Assembly (NCBI RefSeq): GCF_016650815.1
Contig: NZ_JAEKEZ010000010.1
Coordinates: forward strand, 310,001-374,000
Source: Pseudomonas sp. TH31
GTDB taxonomy: Bacteria; Pseudomonadota; Gammaproteobacteria; Pseudomonadales; Pseudomonadaceae
Length of the DNA: 64,000 bases
Reading direction: 5' to 3'
In this document: piece by piece, positions 37,319-45,738 of the stretch
Layout of the letters: each line of letters starts with the position of its first letter
How positions within the stretch are numbered: position 1 is the stretch's first letter
Translations under genes and position numbers: made by a program
Notes under the pieces: generated by a model
What the model was told of the DNA's origin: nothing
What the model saw: the letters and a program-made list of their open reading frames with translations, nothing else
Databases searched by the model: none

Positions 37319-39374
37319 TCAAACCAAATGCAACGCCGTCAACACCATGTCGATCGCCTTGATGCCCACGAACGGCACCAGAAGCCCGCCCAGGCCGTAG
37401 ATCAGCAGGTTGCGACGCAGCAACGCCGCCGCACTCGCCGCCTGCACCCGCACACCGCGCAGGGCCAGGGGAATCAACACGACGATGATCAAGGCGTTGA
37501 ACACGATCGCCGAGAGGATCGCGCTCTGCGGGCTGGTCAAATGCATGACGTTCAGCACACCCAATTGCGGGTAGATCGAGGCGAAAAGCGCCGGCAGGAT
37601 CGCGAAGTATTTGGCCACGTCGTTGGCGATGGAAAAGGTCGTCAGCGCGCCGCGGGTGACCAGCAACTCTTTACCGATCTGCACCACGTCCAGCAGCTTG
37701 GTCGGGTCGCTGTCGAGGTCGACCATGTTCGCCGCCTCGCGTGCCGCTTGCGTGCCGTCGTTCATCGCCATGCCGACGTCTGCCTGGGCCAGGGCCGGGG
37801 CATCGTTGGCGCCGTCGCCGCACATGGCGACCAGACGACCGTCGTTTTGCTCGTGACGAATGCGCGCTAGCTTCTTCTCCGGCGTGGCTTCGGCCAGCAC
37901 GTCATCGACGCCCGCTTCAGCCGCAATTGCCGCAGCGGTCAGCGGGTTGTCGCCGGTCACCATGACGGTGCGGATGCCCAGCTTGCGCAGCTCGGCAAAA
38001 CGCTCGCGAATGCCAGGCTTGACCACGTCCTTGAGGTGGATTGCACCCAACAACTTACCGTCGGCGCAGACCAGCAACGGGGTGCCGCCGCTCTGAGCGA
38101 TCTTGTCGATTTCCGGGACAGGGAGGGTGCCAGGTCCGCGCGTTTCAGGCCGACAAAGGCCAGCAGCGAATCCACCGCGCCTTTGCGGTACACGCGCCCC
38201 TGATAGTCGACACCGGACAGGCGAGTCTCGGCACTGAACGGTACGGCGGTCAGCAGTTCAGGGCTTGGTTCTGGCTGCGGATGCAGACCGCGCAGGAATT
38301 CGACGATGGATTTACCTTCAGCGGTGTCGTCGGCCAGCGAAGCAAACAACGCACCTTCAGACAGCTCTTTTGCGCTGACGCCCGGTGCCGCATACACAGC
38401 GGTGCAGCGACGGTTACCAAAGGTGATGGTGCCGGTCTTGTCCAGCAGCAGGACGTGCACGTCCCCCGCCGCTTCCACGGCGCGACCGGATTTGGCGATC
38501 ACATTGAGCCGAACCAGGCGATCCATCCCGGCGATACCGATGGCCGACAACAAACCGCCGATGGTGGTCGGAATCAGCGTGACCAACAACGCCACCAGGA
38601 ACACCAGCGGCAGGCTGCCGTTGGCGAAGTGGGCGAACGGTTGCAGGGTCACGACCACCAGCAGGAAAATCAGCGTCAGGCCGATCAGCAGGATGTCGAG
38701 CGCCACTTCGTTCGGGGTTTTCTGGCGTTTGGCGCCTTCGACCAGAGCGATCATGCGGTCCAGCGTCGACTCGCCCGGTTGGCGGTGATGCGCACCAGCA
38801 GCCAGTCGGAGACCAGGCGAGTGTTGCCGGTGACGGCCGAGCGGTCGCCGCCGGATTCGCGAATCACCGGCGCGGATTCGCCGGTAATCGCCGCTTCGTT
38901 GACCGCCGCGATACCTTCAATCACCTCGCCGTCGCCGGGGATCATTTCCCCGGCTTCGACGCGTACCACATCATCCTTGCGCAGGCTGGTGGCGGGCACC
39001 ATCTGAAAGGTGCCATTGGACGTTTTGCGCCGGGCGCTCAAGCCTTCGCTGCCGGCCTTGAGGCTGTCGGCACGGGCCTTGCCGCGACCTTCAGCCAAGG
39101 CTTCGGCGAAGTTGGCGAACAGCACGGTGAACCACAGCCACAGCGCAATTTGCGCCGCGACGAAAGTCGGCACACTGCCGTCGGGAATGAAGCACAGCAC
39201 GGTGGTCAGGATGGCGGTCAGTTCGACCACCAGCATCACCGGCGCACGTTGCAATTGCCGTGGGTCGAGTTTGACGAAGGCTTGCACCAACGCCGGACGC
39301 CACAGGGCCGAGATCGCGGTTTTCGGTTGTTCCGGTGCCTTGATGAGCACCGGCTTGTTTACGGGCATATTCAT
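37319..39374 (-). pseudogene. kdpB: KdpB, P-type ATPase catalytic subunit, two frameshifts
   Basis: Corrected length ~685 residues, the usual size. Segments in order: N-terminal membrane helices, TGES loop ([20 protein letters not shown]), phosphorylation motif DKTGT (38429-38443 on the minus strand), [14 protein letters not shown] hinge and C-terminal spans. The coding strand misses one C at 38777-38778 ([17 protein letters not shown] is restored) and one G at 38113-38114 ([20 protein letters not shown] is restored). With two bases added, the 2056 bases become 686 codons. Its neighbours kdpA, kdpC, kdpD and kdpE are all intact, which argues for sequence errors. AAGGAG lies six bases before the chosen second ATG. 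Confidence 0.9.
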
Positions 39375-39384
39375 CATCTGCTCC

Positions 39385-41079
39385 TTAGAAGCCCATGCTC
39401 AAATGTTCAGCGATAGGACCCAACGCCAGGGTTGGCAGGAAAGTCAGGCCGCCCACCAGCAAGATGGTCACGGTCAGCAAGGTCACGAACAGCGGGCCGT
39501 GAGTCGGGAAGCTGTTCTGGCCGATCGGTGCGGTTTTCTTCATCGCCAGGCTGCCGGCCAACGCCAGAACCGGGAGGATGTAACCGAAGCGACCGATCAA
39601 CATGCCAAGGCCGAGCATCAGGTTGTGGAACGGGGTGTTGGCACTCAGGCCGCCGAACGCCGAACCGTTGTTGGCACTGGCCGAGGTGTAGGCGTACAGC
39701 AACTGACTAAAACCATGCGGGCCAGGGTTACTGATGGCGCCGGCAGGACCAGGCAGACTGGCAGCAATCGCGCCCAGCACCAGCACGCCAACTGGCATCA
39801 CCAGCAAGGTCACCACCAACAGTTGCACTTCCTTGGCTTGCAGTTTCTTGCCGAGGTATTCCGGGGTGCGGCCGATCATCAGGCCGGCGAGGAATACCGC
39901 GATCAACACGTTCAACAACATGCCGTAGAGCCCGGCACCGACGCCGCCGAAGATCACTTCGCCGACCATCATGTTGACCAGTGCAACCATGCCGCTCAGC
40001 GGGTTAAGGCTGTCGTGCATGCCGTTGACCGAACCGTTGGACGCCGCAGTGGTGGTCACCGACCAGAGCACGGTGGCAGTGGTGCCAAAACGCGCTTCCT
40101 TGCCTTCCAGCGGTGCGGTCTGTTCGACGGCAGCGTTGGCCAGGGCAGGATTGGGTTGGTACTCGGCCCACAGCGAGGTCGCGCCGCCGATCAGGAACAG
40201 TGCCAGCATGCAGGCGATGATCGCGCGGCTCTGACGCAGGTCTTTCACGTAATGACCGAAGGTGAACACCAGGGCGACCGGGATCAAAATGATCGAGCTC
40301 ATTTCGAACAGGTTGCTCCACGCGGTCGGGTTCTCGAACGGATGCGCTGAGTTCACGCCGAAGAAACCACCACCGTTGGTGCCCAGTTGCTTGATCGCTA
40401 TCTGGCTGGCAGCCGGACCGAGCGGGATCACTTGATCGACGCCTTGCAGGGTCACCGCATTCACGTAGTGCGCGAAGGTTTGCGGCACGCCCTGCCAGAC
40501 CAGGTACAGCGCCAGCAGCAGACACAACGGCAGCAGGCCGTAGAGGGTGGCGCGGGTCATGTCGACCCAAAAGTTGCCCAGGGTCTTGGTGGACTTGCGA
40601 CCGATACCACGGCACAAGGCAACCAGCACGGCGAGGCCGGTGGCGGCGCTGACGAAGTTCTGTACGGTGAGGCCAGCCATCTGACTCAGGTAGCTCAGGG
40701 ACGCTTCACCGCTGTAGGACTGCCAGTTGGTGTTGGTCATGAAGCTGATGGCGGTGTTGAATGCCAACGTCCACTCCTGGCCCGGCAGGTTTTGCGGGTT
40801 GAGCGGCAAGTGGTCCTGGAACAACAGGATCGTGAACAACAGCAAAAAGCCCGCGAGGTTGAAGGCTAGCAAGGCCAGGGTGTATTTCTGCCAGCTCTGT
40901 TCGGCATGCGGGTCAACGCCAGCCACCCGATAGCAACCGCGCTCTACCGGGCCGAGGATCGGCGAAAGCCAGGTGCGCTGGCCTTCCATGACCTTGTAAT
41001 AGAAACGCCCCAGGAACGGTGCCGGAATCAGCACCAGGGCGAAGAAGGCCAGGATCAGCCAATAGTCATAACTGTGCAT
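39385..41079 (-). CDS. kdpA: KdpA, K+-channel-like subunit of the Kdp ATPase
   Basis: 564 residues, about ten membrane spans. Selectivity-filter-type loops are visible as SFMTNTNWQSYSGE, GTNGGGFFGVNSAHPFENPT (with the conserved GGGFF) and SNGSVNGMHDSLNPL and SASANNGSAFGGL. It carries K+ from the periplasm to KdpB. AGGAG is placed before the ATG; the open frame continues upstream through kdpF but similarity starts here. Order kdpF-kdpA-kdpB-kdpC reading left. Confidence 0.97.
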   Translation of the reverse strand: MHSYDYWLILAFFALVLIPAPFLGRFYYKVMEGQRTWLSPILGPVERGCYRVAGVDPHAEQSWQKYTLALLAFNLAGFLLLFTILLFQDHLPLNPQNLPGQEWTLAFNTAISFMTNTNWQSYSGEASLSYLSQMAGLTVQNFVSAATGLAVLVALCRGIGRKSTKTLGNFWVDMTRATLYGLLPLCLLLALYLVWQGVPQTFAHYVNAVTLQGVDQVIPLGPAASQIAIKQLGTNGGGFFGVNSAHPFENPTAWSNLFEMSSIILIPVALVFTFGHYVKDLRQSRAIIACMLALFLIGGATSLWAEYQPNPALANAAVEQTAPLEGKEARFGTTATVLWSVTTTAASNGSVNGMHDSLNPLSGMVALVNMMVGEVIFGGVGAGLYGMLLNVLIAVFLAGLMIGRTPEYLGKKLQAKEVQLLVVTLLVMPVGVLVLGAIAASLPGPAGAISNPGPHGFSQLLYAYTSASANNGSAFGGLSANTPFHNLMLGLGMLIGRFGYILPVLALAGSLAMKKTAPIGQNSFPTHGPLFVTLLTVTILLVGGLTFLPTLALGPIAEHLSMGF

Positions 41080-41087
41080 AGCCGCTC

Positions 41088-41177
41088 CTAATTCCGATCC
41101 GCGCGCAACAGCGCAACCAACAGATAAATGAACAGCCCCACTGCCAGTAGCAGTGACACCCCGTCCAGAACGCTCAT
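41088..41177 (-). CDS. kdpF: KdpF, small stabilising subunit of the Kdp ATPase
   Basis: 29 residues: MSVLDGVSLLLAVGLFIYLL then VALLRADRN. A single membrane span with a basic tail, as expected for KdpF, which sits at the KdpA-KdpB interface and stabilises the complex. The stop lies eight bases before kdpA. GGAG at nine bases before the ATG. Confidence 0.9.
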   Translation of the reverse strand: MSVLDGVSLLLAVGLFIYLLVALLRADRN

Positions 41178-41260
41178 GGAAGTTCTCCGTGTTACGGCGT
41201 ATTGCCGCGTGTGGAGTCATTGTCGGCAGGGGGGCTGTAAAGGAACGAGACCGAGGGGTA

Positions 41261-41288
41261 TGGCAGGGCATAAAGAAAGCGTAAAGAG
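41261..41288 (-). promoter_or_regulatory. candidate KdpE operator upstream of kdpFABC
   Basis: On the coding strand the stretch CTCTTTACGCTTTCTTTATG, followed by CCCTGCCA, has two TTTA half-sites ten bases apart and then a C-rich tail. This is the same layout as the E. coli KdpE site upstream of kdpF (TTTATACTTTTTTTAC, then ACCCC, as I recall it). It lies ~84-111 bases before the kdpF start, a sensible activator position. Confidence 0.55.
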
Positions 41289-41338
41289 TGGCTTTATGCC
41301 GGCGTTACTGCGGGGTTGTGTGGTGTTTTTGCGGGCCT

Positions 41339-41425
41339 CATCGCAAGCAGGCTCGCTCCCACAGGGGATCGGGGTTGCATGAACGACTGCAGACCAAATG
41401 TGGGAGCGAGCCTGCTCGCGATGGC
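41339..41425. repeat. REP-like inverted repeat
   Basis: CATCGCAAGCAGGCTCGCTC arm at 41339 and inverted copy ending GCGATG at 41425 with a long ~37-base spacer; divides the kdp promoter region from the permease gene. Confidence 0.82.
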
Positions 41426-41589
41426 GGCATGACTGACAATGCTGCTCTCGTCTGGCGCACAAAACGCTGACATCGCGCAATGATCATCCCCGATACGACA
41501 GCTTTCCGCGCTTTACGACGCACAAATACAAAATGGCACGCCCACTGCAAAGCCCTCCGCGAGCTTTCAAACCGTTCAGGGAGCAACGC

Positions 41590-42954
41590 ATGAACACACA
41601 ACTCAAACCCACGCTGGGCACGCTGCACTTGTGGGGCATCGCTGTCGGGCTGGTGATTTCCGGTGAGTACTTCGGCTGGAGTTACGGCTGGGGCGTAGCC
41701 GGGACGCTGGGCTTTCTGGTGACTTCCTTTATGGTCGCCACCATGTACACCTGCTTTATCTTCAGCTTCACCGAACTGACCACGGCAATTCCCCATGCCG
41801 GCGGTCCCTTTGCCTACAGCCGCCGCGCCTTTGGCGAGAAAGGCGGATTGATCGCCGGGATGGCGACACTGATCGAATTCGTCTTCGCCCCGCCCGCGAT
41901 CGCTTTGGCAATTGGTGCTTATCTGAATGTGCAGTTCCCGGCGCTTGATCCGAAACACGCGGCCGTCGGTGCCTACATCGTGTTCATGGGCCTCAACATT
42001 CTAGGAGTGAAACTTGCGGCGACCTTCGAATTGATCGTCTGTGTATTGGCCGTGGCCGAACTGCTGGTGTTCATGGGCGTGGTCGCCCCGGCGTTCAGCT
42101 TCAGCAACTTTGCGCTTAACGGATGGGCCGGCTCTGATGTGTTCAGCATGCCGGCGATTGCCGGGATGTTTGCGGCAATCCCGTTTGCGATCTGGTTTTT
42201 CCTGGCCATCGAAGGCGCGGCCATGGTGGCCGAAGAAGCCAAGGACCCGAAACGCACGATTCCGAAGGCTTACATCAGCGGCATCCTGACCCTGGTGCTG
42301 CTGGCCATGGGCGTGATGTTCTTTGCCGGCGGCGTCGGCGACTGGCGCACCCTGTCGAACATCAACGACCCGCTGCCGCAAGCGATGAAAGCGGTAGTTG
42401 GCGAAAGCTCCGGCTGGTTGCACATGCTGGTGTGGATCGGCCTGTTCGGGCTGGTGGCGAGTTTCCACGGGATCATTCTTGGCTATTCGCGGCAGTTTTT
42501 TGCACTTGCCCGGGCCGGTTACTTGCCGAAATCCCTGGCCAAGCTGTCGCGTTTTCAAACCCCGCACCGGGCTATCATTGCCGGCGGCCTGATCGGCATC
42601 GCAGCCATTTACAGCGACGGCTTGATCAACCTCGGCGGCATGACGCTGACGGCGGCGATGATCACCATGGCGGTGTTCGGTGCAATTGTGATGTACATCA
42701 TGAGCATGCTCAGCCTGTTCAAATTGCGTAAAACCGAGCCGAACCTGGAACGGACTTTCCGCGCGCCATGCTATCCGCTGGTACCGATGATAGCGCTGGT
42801 GCTGGCGGTGGTGTGCCTGGTCGCGATGGCCTGGTTCAACGCGTTGATCGGGGTGATCTTCCTCGGCTTCATGGCAGTGGGGTTCGTGTACTTCATGCTC
42901 ACTGCGCAATTGCGTGCCGATGCGCCGGCGGATGCGATGCTCACCGGGCTGTAA
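41590..42954 (+). CDS. APC-family ethanolamine permease
   Basis: 454 residues, about twelve membrane spans. It starts with the APC pattern LHLWGIAVGLVISGEYFGWS that is typical of the ethanolamine permease (Eat) subgroup, has SFTELTTAIPHAGGPFAYSR and a conserved FFLAIEGAAMVAEEAKDPKR loop. It would import ethanolamine or a related amine. GGGAG six bases before the ATG. No ethanolamine ammonia-lyase genes are in this window, so the substrate is inferred from family only. A REP follows. Confidence 0.87.
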   Translation: MNTQLKPTLGTLHLWGIAVGLVISGEYFGWSYGWGVAGTLGFLVTSFMVATMYTCFIFSFTELTTAIPHAGGPFAYSRRAFGEKGGLIAGMATLIEFVFAPPAIALAIGAYLNVQFPALDPKHAAVGAYIVFMGLNILGVKLAATFELIVCVLAVAELLVFMGVVAPAFSFSNFALNGWAGSDVFSMPAIAGMFAAIPFAIWFFLAIEGAAMVAEEAKDPKRTIPKAYISGILTLVLLAMGVMFFAGGVGDWRTLSNINDPLPQAMKAVVGESSGWLHMLVWIGLFGLVASFHGIILGYSRQFFALARAGYLPKSLAKLSRFQTPHRAIIAGGLIGIAAIYSDGLINLGGMTLTAAMITMAVFGAIVMYIMSMLSLFKLRKTEPNLERTFRAPCYPLVPMIALVLAVVCLVAMAWFNALIGVIFLGFMAVGFVYFMLTAQLRADAPADAMLTGL

Positions 42955-42965
42955 CGACACAACCC

Positions 42966-43057
42966 ACGTAGGAGCTGCCGAAGGCTGCGATCTTTTGATC
43001 TTCAGCGGTCGTAATGACGCCAAGATCAAAAGATCGCAGCCTTCGGCAGCTCCTACG
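42966..43057. repeat. REP-like inverted repeat pair
   Basis: CGTAGGAGCTGCCGAAGGCT arm at 42967 and inverted copy ending at 43057; same layout as 30441. Confidence 0.85.
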
Positions 43058-43205
43058 GGGGTGTTTCGAGCGGCCGTGACATGAGGCAGGTTTACGAGGC
43101 TTAACAGGCATAGAATGGAACCACTGCGATTTCCCATCGCTCAAAGTGGTATGCACGATCGGTTGGCGAACACCGCCAACCGGCCTGCCCCTCAAGGAGA
43201 GCCCT

Positions 43206-43373
43206 ATGCCCTGGTATGCCTGGTTGATTCTGGTCGTTGCAATCGGCTCGATCGTTGGTGGTTTGATGATGTTGCGCGACACCGCCACCAAGGTCGACAT
43301 GACCGAAGAGCAACGTAAACGCGTCGCCGAACGCAATGCGCAAATGGATGCCAAGGAAGCGCAGGACCGCTAG
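43206..43373 (+). CDS. DUF2897 family small membrane protein
   Basis: 55 residues. One membrane span at the very start (WYAWLILVVAIGSIVGGLMM) followed by a charged helix (DMTEEQRKRVAERNAQMDAK). AAGGAG six bases before the ATG. Family members are found in gammaproteobacteria without a known function. Confidence 0.82.
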   Translation: MPWYAWLILVVAIGSIVGGLMMLRDTATKVDMTEEQRKRVAERNAQMDAKEAQDR

Positions 43374-43386
43374 ATCACAAAAGGTC

Positions 43387-43478
43387 AAAAGATCGTCCGA
43401 ACGCGGCCCGAGCCTTCGGCAGCTCCTACGCGCCCGTGGGCGCCGCCGAAGTCTCGGGCCGCGTTCGGACGATCTTTT
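43387..43478. repeat. long-arm REP variant
   Basis: Perfect 26-base arms: AAAAGATCGTCCGAACGCGG then CCCGAG (43387-43412) and the reverse (43453-43478). Inside is the usual CCTTCGGCAGCTCCTACG block and a decayed partner. Half of it matches the common REP family, the outer part is different. It lies six bases from the stop of the leftward gene and ends in a T-run on both strands, so it may terminate both neighbours. Confidence 0.8.
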
Positions 43479-43483
43479 TGCTG

Positions 43484-44335
43484 TTACTTTTCCCAATCGG
43501 CCTTGGCGATGTGCAAGCCATGCAGACCTTTGTACGCAGCACGCTCAGGCTGGCTCCAGCCTTCGAGCAACGAGTCTTCCAACCGATAAATCTCAACCCC
43601 AAGCGGTCGACACACGCTCAGCGGATCCTGTGCGTCCGGCCCCCACATGGCCAACGACAGATCGCCACCCGGGCAGGTCGACAGCGCACATAGCAAATCG
43701 ATTTCCGCGAAGAACTCCAGGTAGTCGCCCTTCTGCGCCGGGCAAGCCTTCATGAAATACATGTCGTCATGGTTCAGCCCAGTGCACTGGAAAATGTTCA
43801 GCACGTCATGCACGTCAAATTCGGTCAGCCCATGGGGCAGCACGGCGCGGGTCAGATTGGAGTGGCAGTGATGATGGAAGTCCTCGCCCGTAAGCATTTT
43901 GTTCACGTAAGGATCGCAACGCGTGCCCAGCAAGTCGTGCAAGCGACCACCGTGTTCGTCGATGCCATAACCGGCCAGGCTGTCATCAGTGATGGTCACC
44001 AGCGGCCGCAAAAACGGCAGGTTCGACCAGAGCCGGTCATGGGTGCTGACGTGAGCGCCTTGCAACTGGCGAGTGCGCGCGGCCCATAGGCGTTCCCGTG
44101 GATCATGGGCATTCCAGACGTTGAAATCCCCGACCTGCGGGCCGACCGGCGTGGTCACCCGAAACACATGCCCGGCCGGCACATGCCAGGCGCGGCCGGT
44201 GCGGATCGGCACGTCGAATTGCTCGATCAGCGTGCGCCCGTCCTTCGCATCGCGGACCCGCTCATAGAACGCCTTGTCCACCTGCAATGCCGAACCTTTG
44301 CTAACTTGATAAGCCGCCGGATAGTCTTTGTACAT
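43484..44335 (-). CDS. DUF1989 (urea-carboxylase-associated family) protein
   Basis: 283 residues. The DUF1989 fold has RVTTPVGPQVGDFNVWNAHD near residues 65-85, ARTRQLQGAHVSTHDRLWSN, the metal-site-like HHHCHSNLTRAV (about 155-170) and a conserved Cys in NIFQCTGLNHDDMYFM. Paired DUF1989 proteins next to urea/guanidine carboxylases act as carboxyguanidine deiminase subunits. Here there is only one and no carboxylase nearby, so its substrate is open. GAGGATTTGTGCC before the ATG. Downstream of the FCD regulator gene with a 15-base gap, so one operon. Confidence 0.85.
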   Translation of the reverse strand: MYKDYPAAYQVSKGSALQVDKAFYERVRDAKDGRTLIEQFDVPIRTGRAWHVPAGHVFRVTTPVGPQVGDFNVWNAHDPRERLWAARTRQLQGAHVSTHDRLWSNLPFLRPLVTITDDSLAGYGIDEHGGRLHDLLGTRCDPYVNKMLTGEDFHHHCHSNLTRAVLPHGLTEFDVHDVLNIFQCTGLNHDDMYFMKACPAQKGDYLEFFAEIDLLCALSTCPGGDLSLAMWGPDAQDPLSVCRPLGVEIYRLEDSLLEGWSQPERAAYKGLHGLHIAKADWEK

Positions 44336-44350
44336 GGCACAAATCCTCAA

Positions 44351-45004
44351 TCAGTGATGGGAAACAGGGGTCAGCATCTGCAACAGCAGTTGCTCGGAAT
44401 CGTCGAGATACAGGCTCATTTCCTCCAGAGCCAGCGCTTTATTACCGTCTGCCAGCAAGTCATGGACCAGACGGTCGCGGGCCAGCCACGGCGCTTGAAA
44501 ACGCGATTCATCGGGGGCGCTGCAAAACACCAGCCGCAGCTGAGCGACGACGTTGGTGAAGAACTCATCGAACAAGGGGCTGCGCAACAACCCGACGATG
44601 TGTTGATGAAAGGCCAGGCTGTGGGTACCGACGGCGCGCCAGTCTTCACGATCCCGGGCCAGTTCGGTGGCCTCCAGGGCTTCGAGCATCCGGTCAGACT
44701 GGTACTCACGCAGCGGTTGGCTGGCGCTGATGGCTTGCAATTCCAGGGTGCGGCGCACGTTGAACAGATCCCGCACATCTTCGACGCCGACCCTGCGCAC
44801 CATCACGCCTTTGTTGCGCACATAGCGGGTCAGGCCCTCCTGCCCCAGACGGTGCAGCGCTTCGCGAATGGTATTGCGCGATGCGTTGTAGGCCGACACC
44901 AGATCGTTTTCCACCAGCGCCATGCCCGGCAGCAAGCGACCGCCAATGATGTCGGCGCGCAACTCCCGGGTGATGTGGTCGGCCAGGGACAGTCCACTGT
45001 TCAT
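44351..45004 (-). CDS. GntR-family regulator, FCD subgroup
   Basis: 217 residues. N-terminal winged helix (LADHITRELRADIIGGRLLP ... ENDLVSAYNASRNTIREALH) and a C-terminal all-helical FCD effector domain with its metal-binding acids/histidines (FHQHIVGLL, LVHDLLADG, RRTLELQA). It precedes and probably controls the DUF1989 gene in the same operon. The ATG at 45004 is preferred because GAGG lies eight bases upstream; another ATG two codons earlier is too close. A perfect palindrome upstream is the likely autoregulatory site. Confidence 0.9.
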   Translation of the reverse strand: MNSGLSLADHITRELRADIIGGRLLPGMALVENDLVSAYNASRNTIREALHRLGQEGLTRYVRNKGVMVRRVGVEDVRDLFNVRRTLELQAISASQPLREYQSDRMLEALEATELARDREDWRAVGTHSLAFHQHIVGLLRSPLFDEFFTNVVAQLRLVFCSAPDESRFQAPWLARDRLVHDLLADGNKALALEEMSLYLDDSEQLLLQMLTPVSHH

Positions 45005-45018
45005 ATTCATCGCCTCAT

Positions 45019-45033
45019 GATTGTTCAACAATC
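45019..45033. promoter_or_regulatory. candidate GntR/FCD operator
   Basis: Perfect 15-base palindrome GATTGTTCAACAATC centred 22 bases upstream of the regulator's chosen ATG. Length and symmetry are typical of FCD-type operators. Binding is inferred from position. Confidence 0.55.
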
Positions 45034-45180
45034 GTTGACGAGAAAGTAATCACTATTCATGCCAGGTAGCTGAGCAGCTCTGGACCGAGTCAGACGCATC
45101 TGCATGCTTTTTAGAAGTAGAAGTACAGTCACCATTCAACATTCATTGGTTAATATGGCGCATTGTTGTGGAGAATAAAG

Positions 45181-45738
45181 ATGCGTTACTCGCAGGACCA
45201 TAAAGCCCAGACCCACCAACGCATCATCAAGGAAGCATCAGCACGCTTTCGCCGCGACGGTATCGGCGCGACCGGCTTGCAACCGCTGATGAAAGCGCTG
45301 GGCCTTACCCATGGCGGCTTTTACTCACACTTCAAATCCAAGGATGAGCTGGTTGAAAAGGCCTTGGTGGCCGCTGGCGAAGAAGTCGAGGGATTGTGCG
45401 CCGAGCTGTTCGCATCGGAGCATCCGCTAGACGCGTTCATCGACACTTATTTGTCCGAATGGCACCAGACATCGCCCCATCAAGGGTGCCCGCTGCCAAC
45501 CATGTCGTCGGAACTCGGGCTGCGCGGGCAGCCGAGCCCGACCAGCGATACGGTGCTCAATGCACGACTCGAACAGGTGCAAGGCACCCTTGAAGGCGAA
45601 GATGCCGCCGAGCGCAGCATCGTCATCATGTCGACTCTGATTGGCGCACTGCTGCTCTCACGCAGTGTCGAGAACCCCGAGCTCGCTCAGCGGATTCTCG
45701 ACGTCACACGCGATCACCTCAAGCAGTCCAAGGACTAG
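45181..45738 (+). CDS. TetR-family transcriptional regulator
   Basis: 185 residues. N-terminal helix-turn-helix (HQRIIKEASARFRRDGIGAT ... LMKALGLTHGGFYSHFKSKD) and a helical ligand domain with a TetR_C-like CPLPTMSSELG segment. GGAG nine bases before the ATG. Convergent with the fabF-like gene, their stop codons sharing CTAG. It probably senses an aldehyde, quinone or acyl compound and controls the SDR/fabF-like genes or itself; no direct proof. Confidence 0.9.
   Translation: MRYSQDHKAQTHQRIIKEASARFRRDGIGATGLQPLMKALGLTHGGFYSHFKSKDELVEKALVAAGEEVEGLCAELFASEHPLDAFIDTYLSEWHQTSPHQGCPLPTMSSELGLRGQPSPTSDTVLNARLEQVQGTLEGEDAAERSIVIMSTLIGALLLSRSVENPELAQRILDVTRDHLKQSKD

Noticed and set aside
37319..39377. 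Three separate genes in place of kdpB
   Set aside because: The three frames are consecutive parts of one P-type ATPase and join with one added base at each junction.
42001..43137. 378-codon frame antisense to the ethanolamine-type permease, running through a REP
   Set aside because: Composition (His, Gln, Arg rich) and the REP read-through mark it as non-coding.
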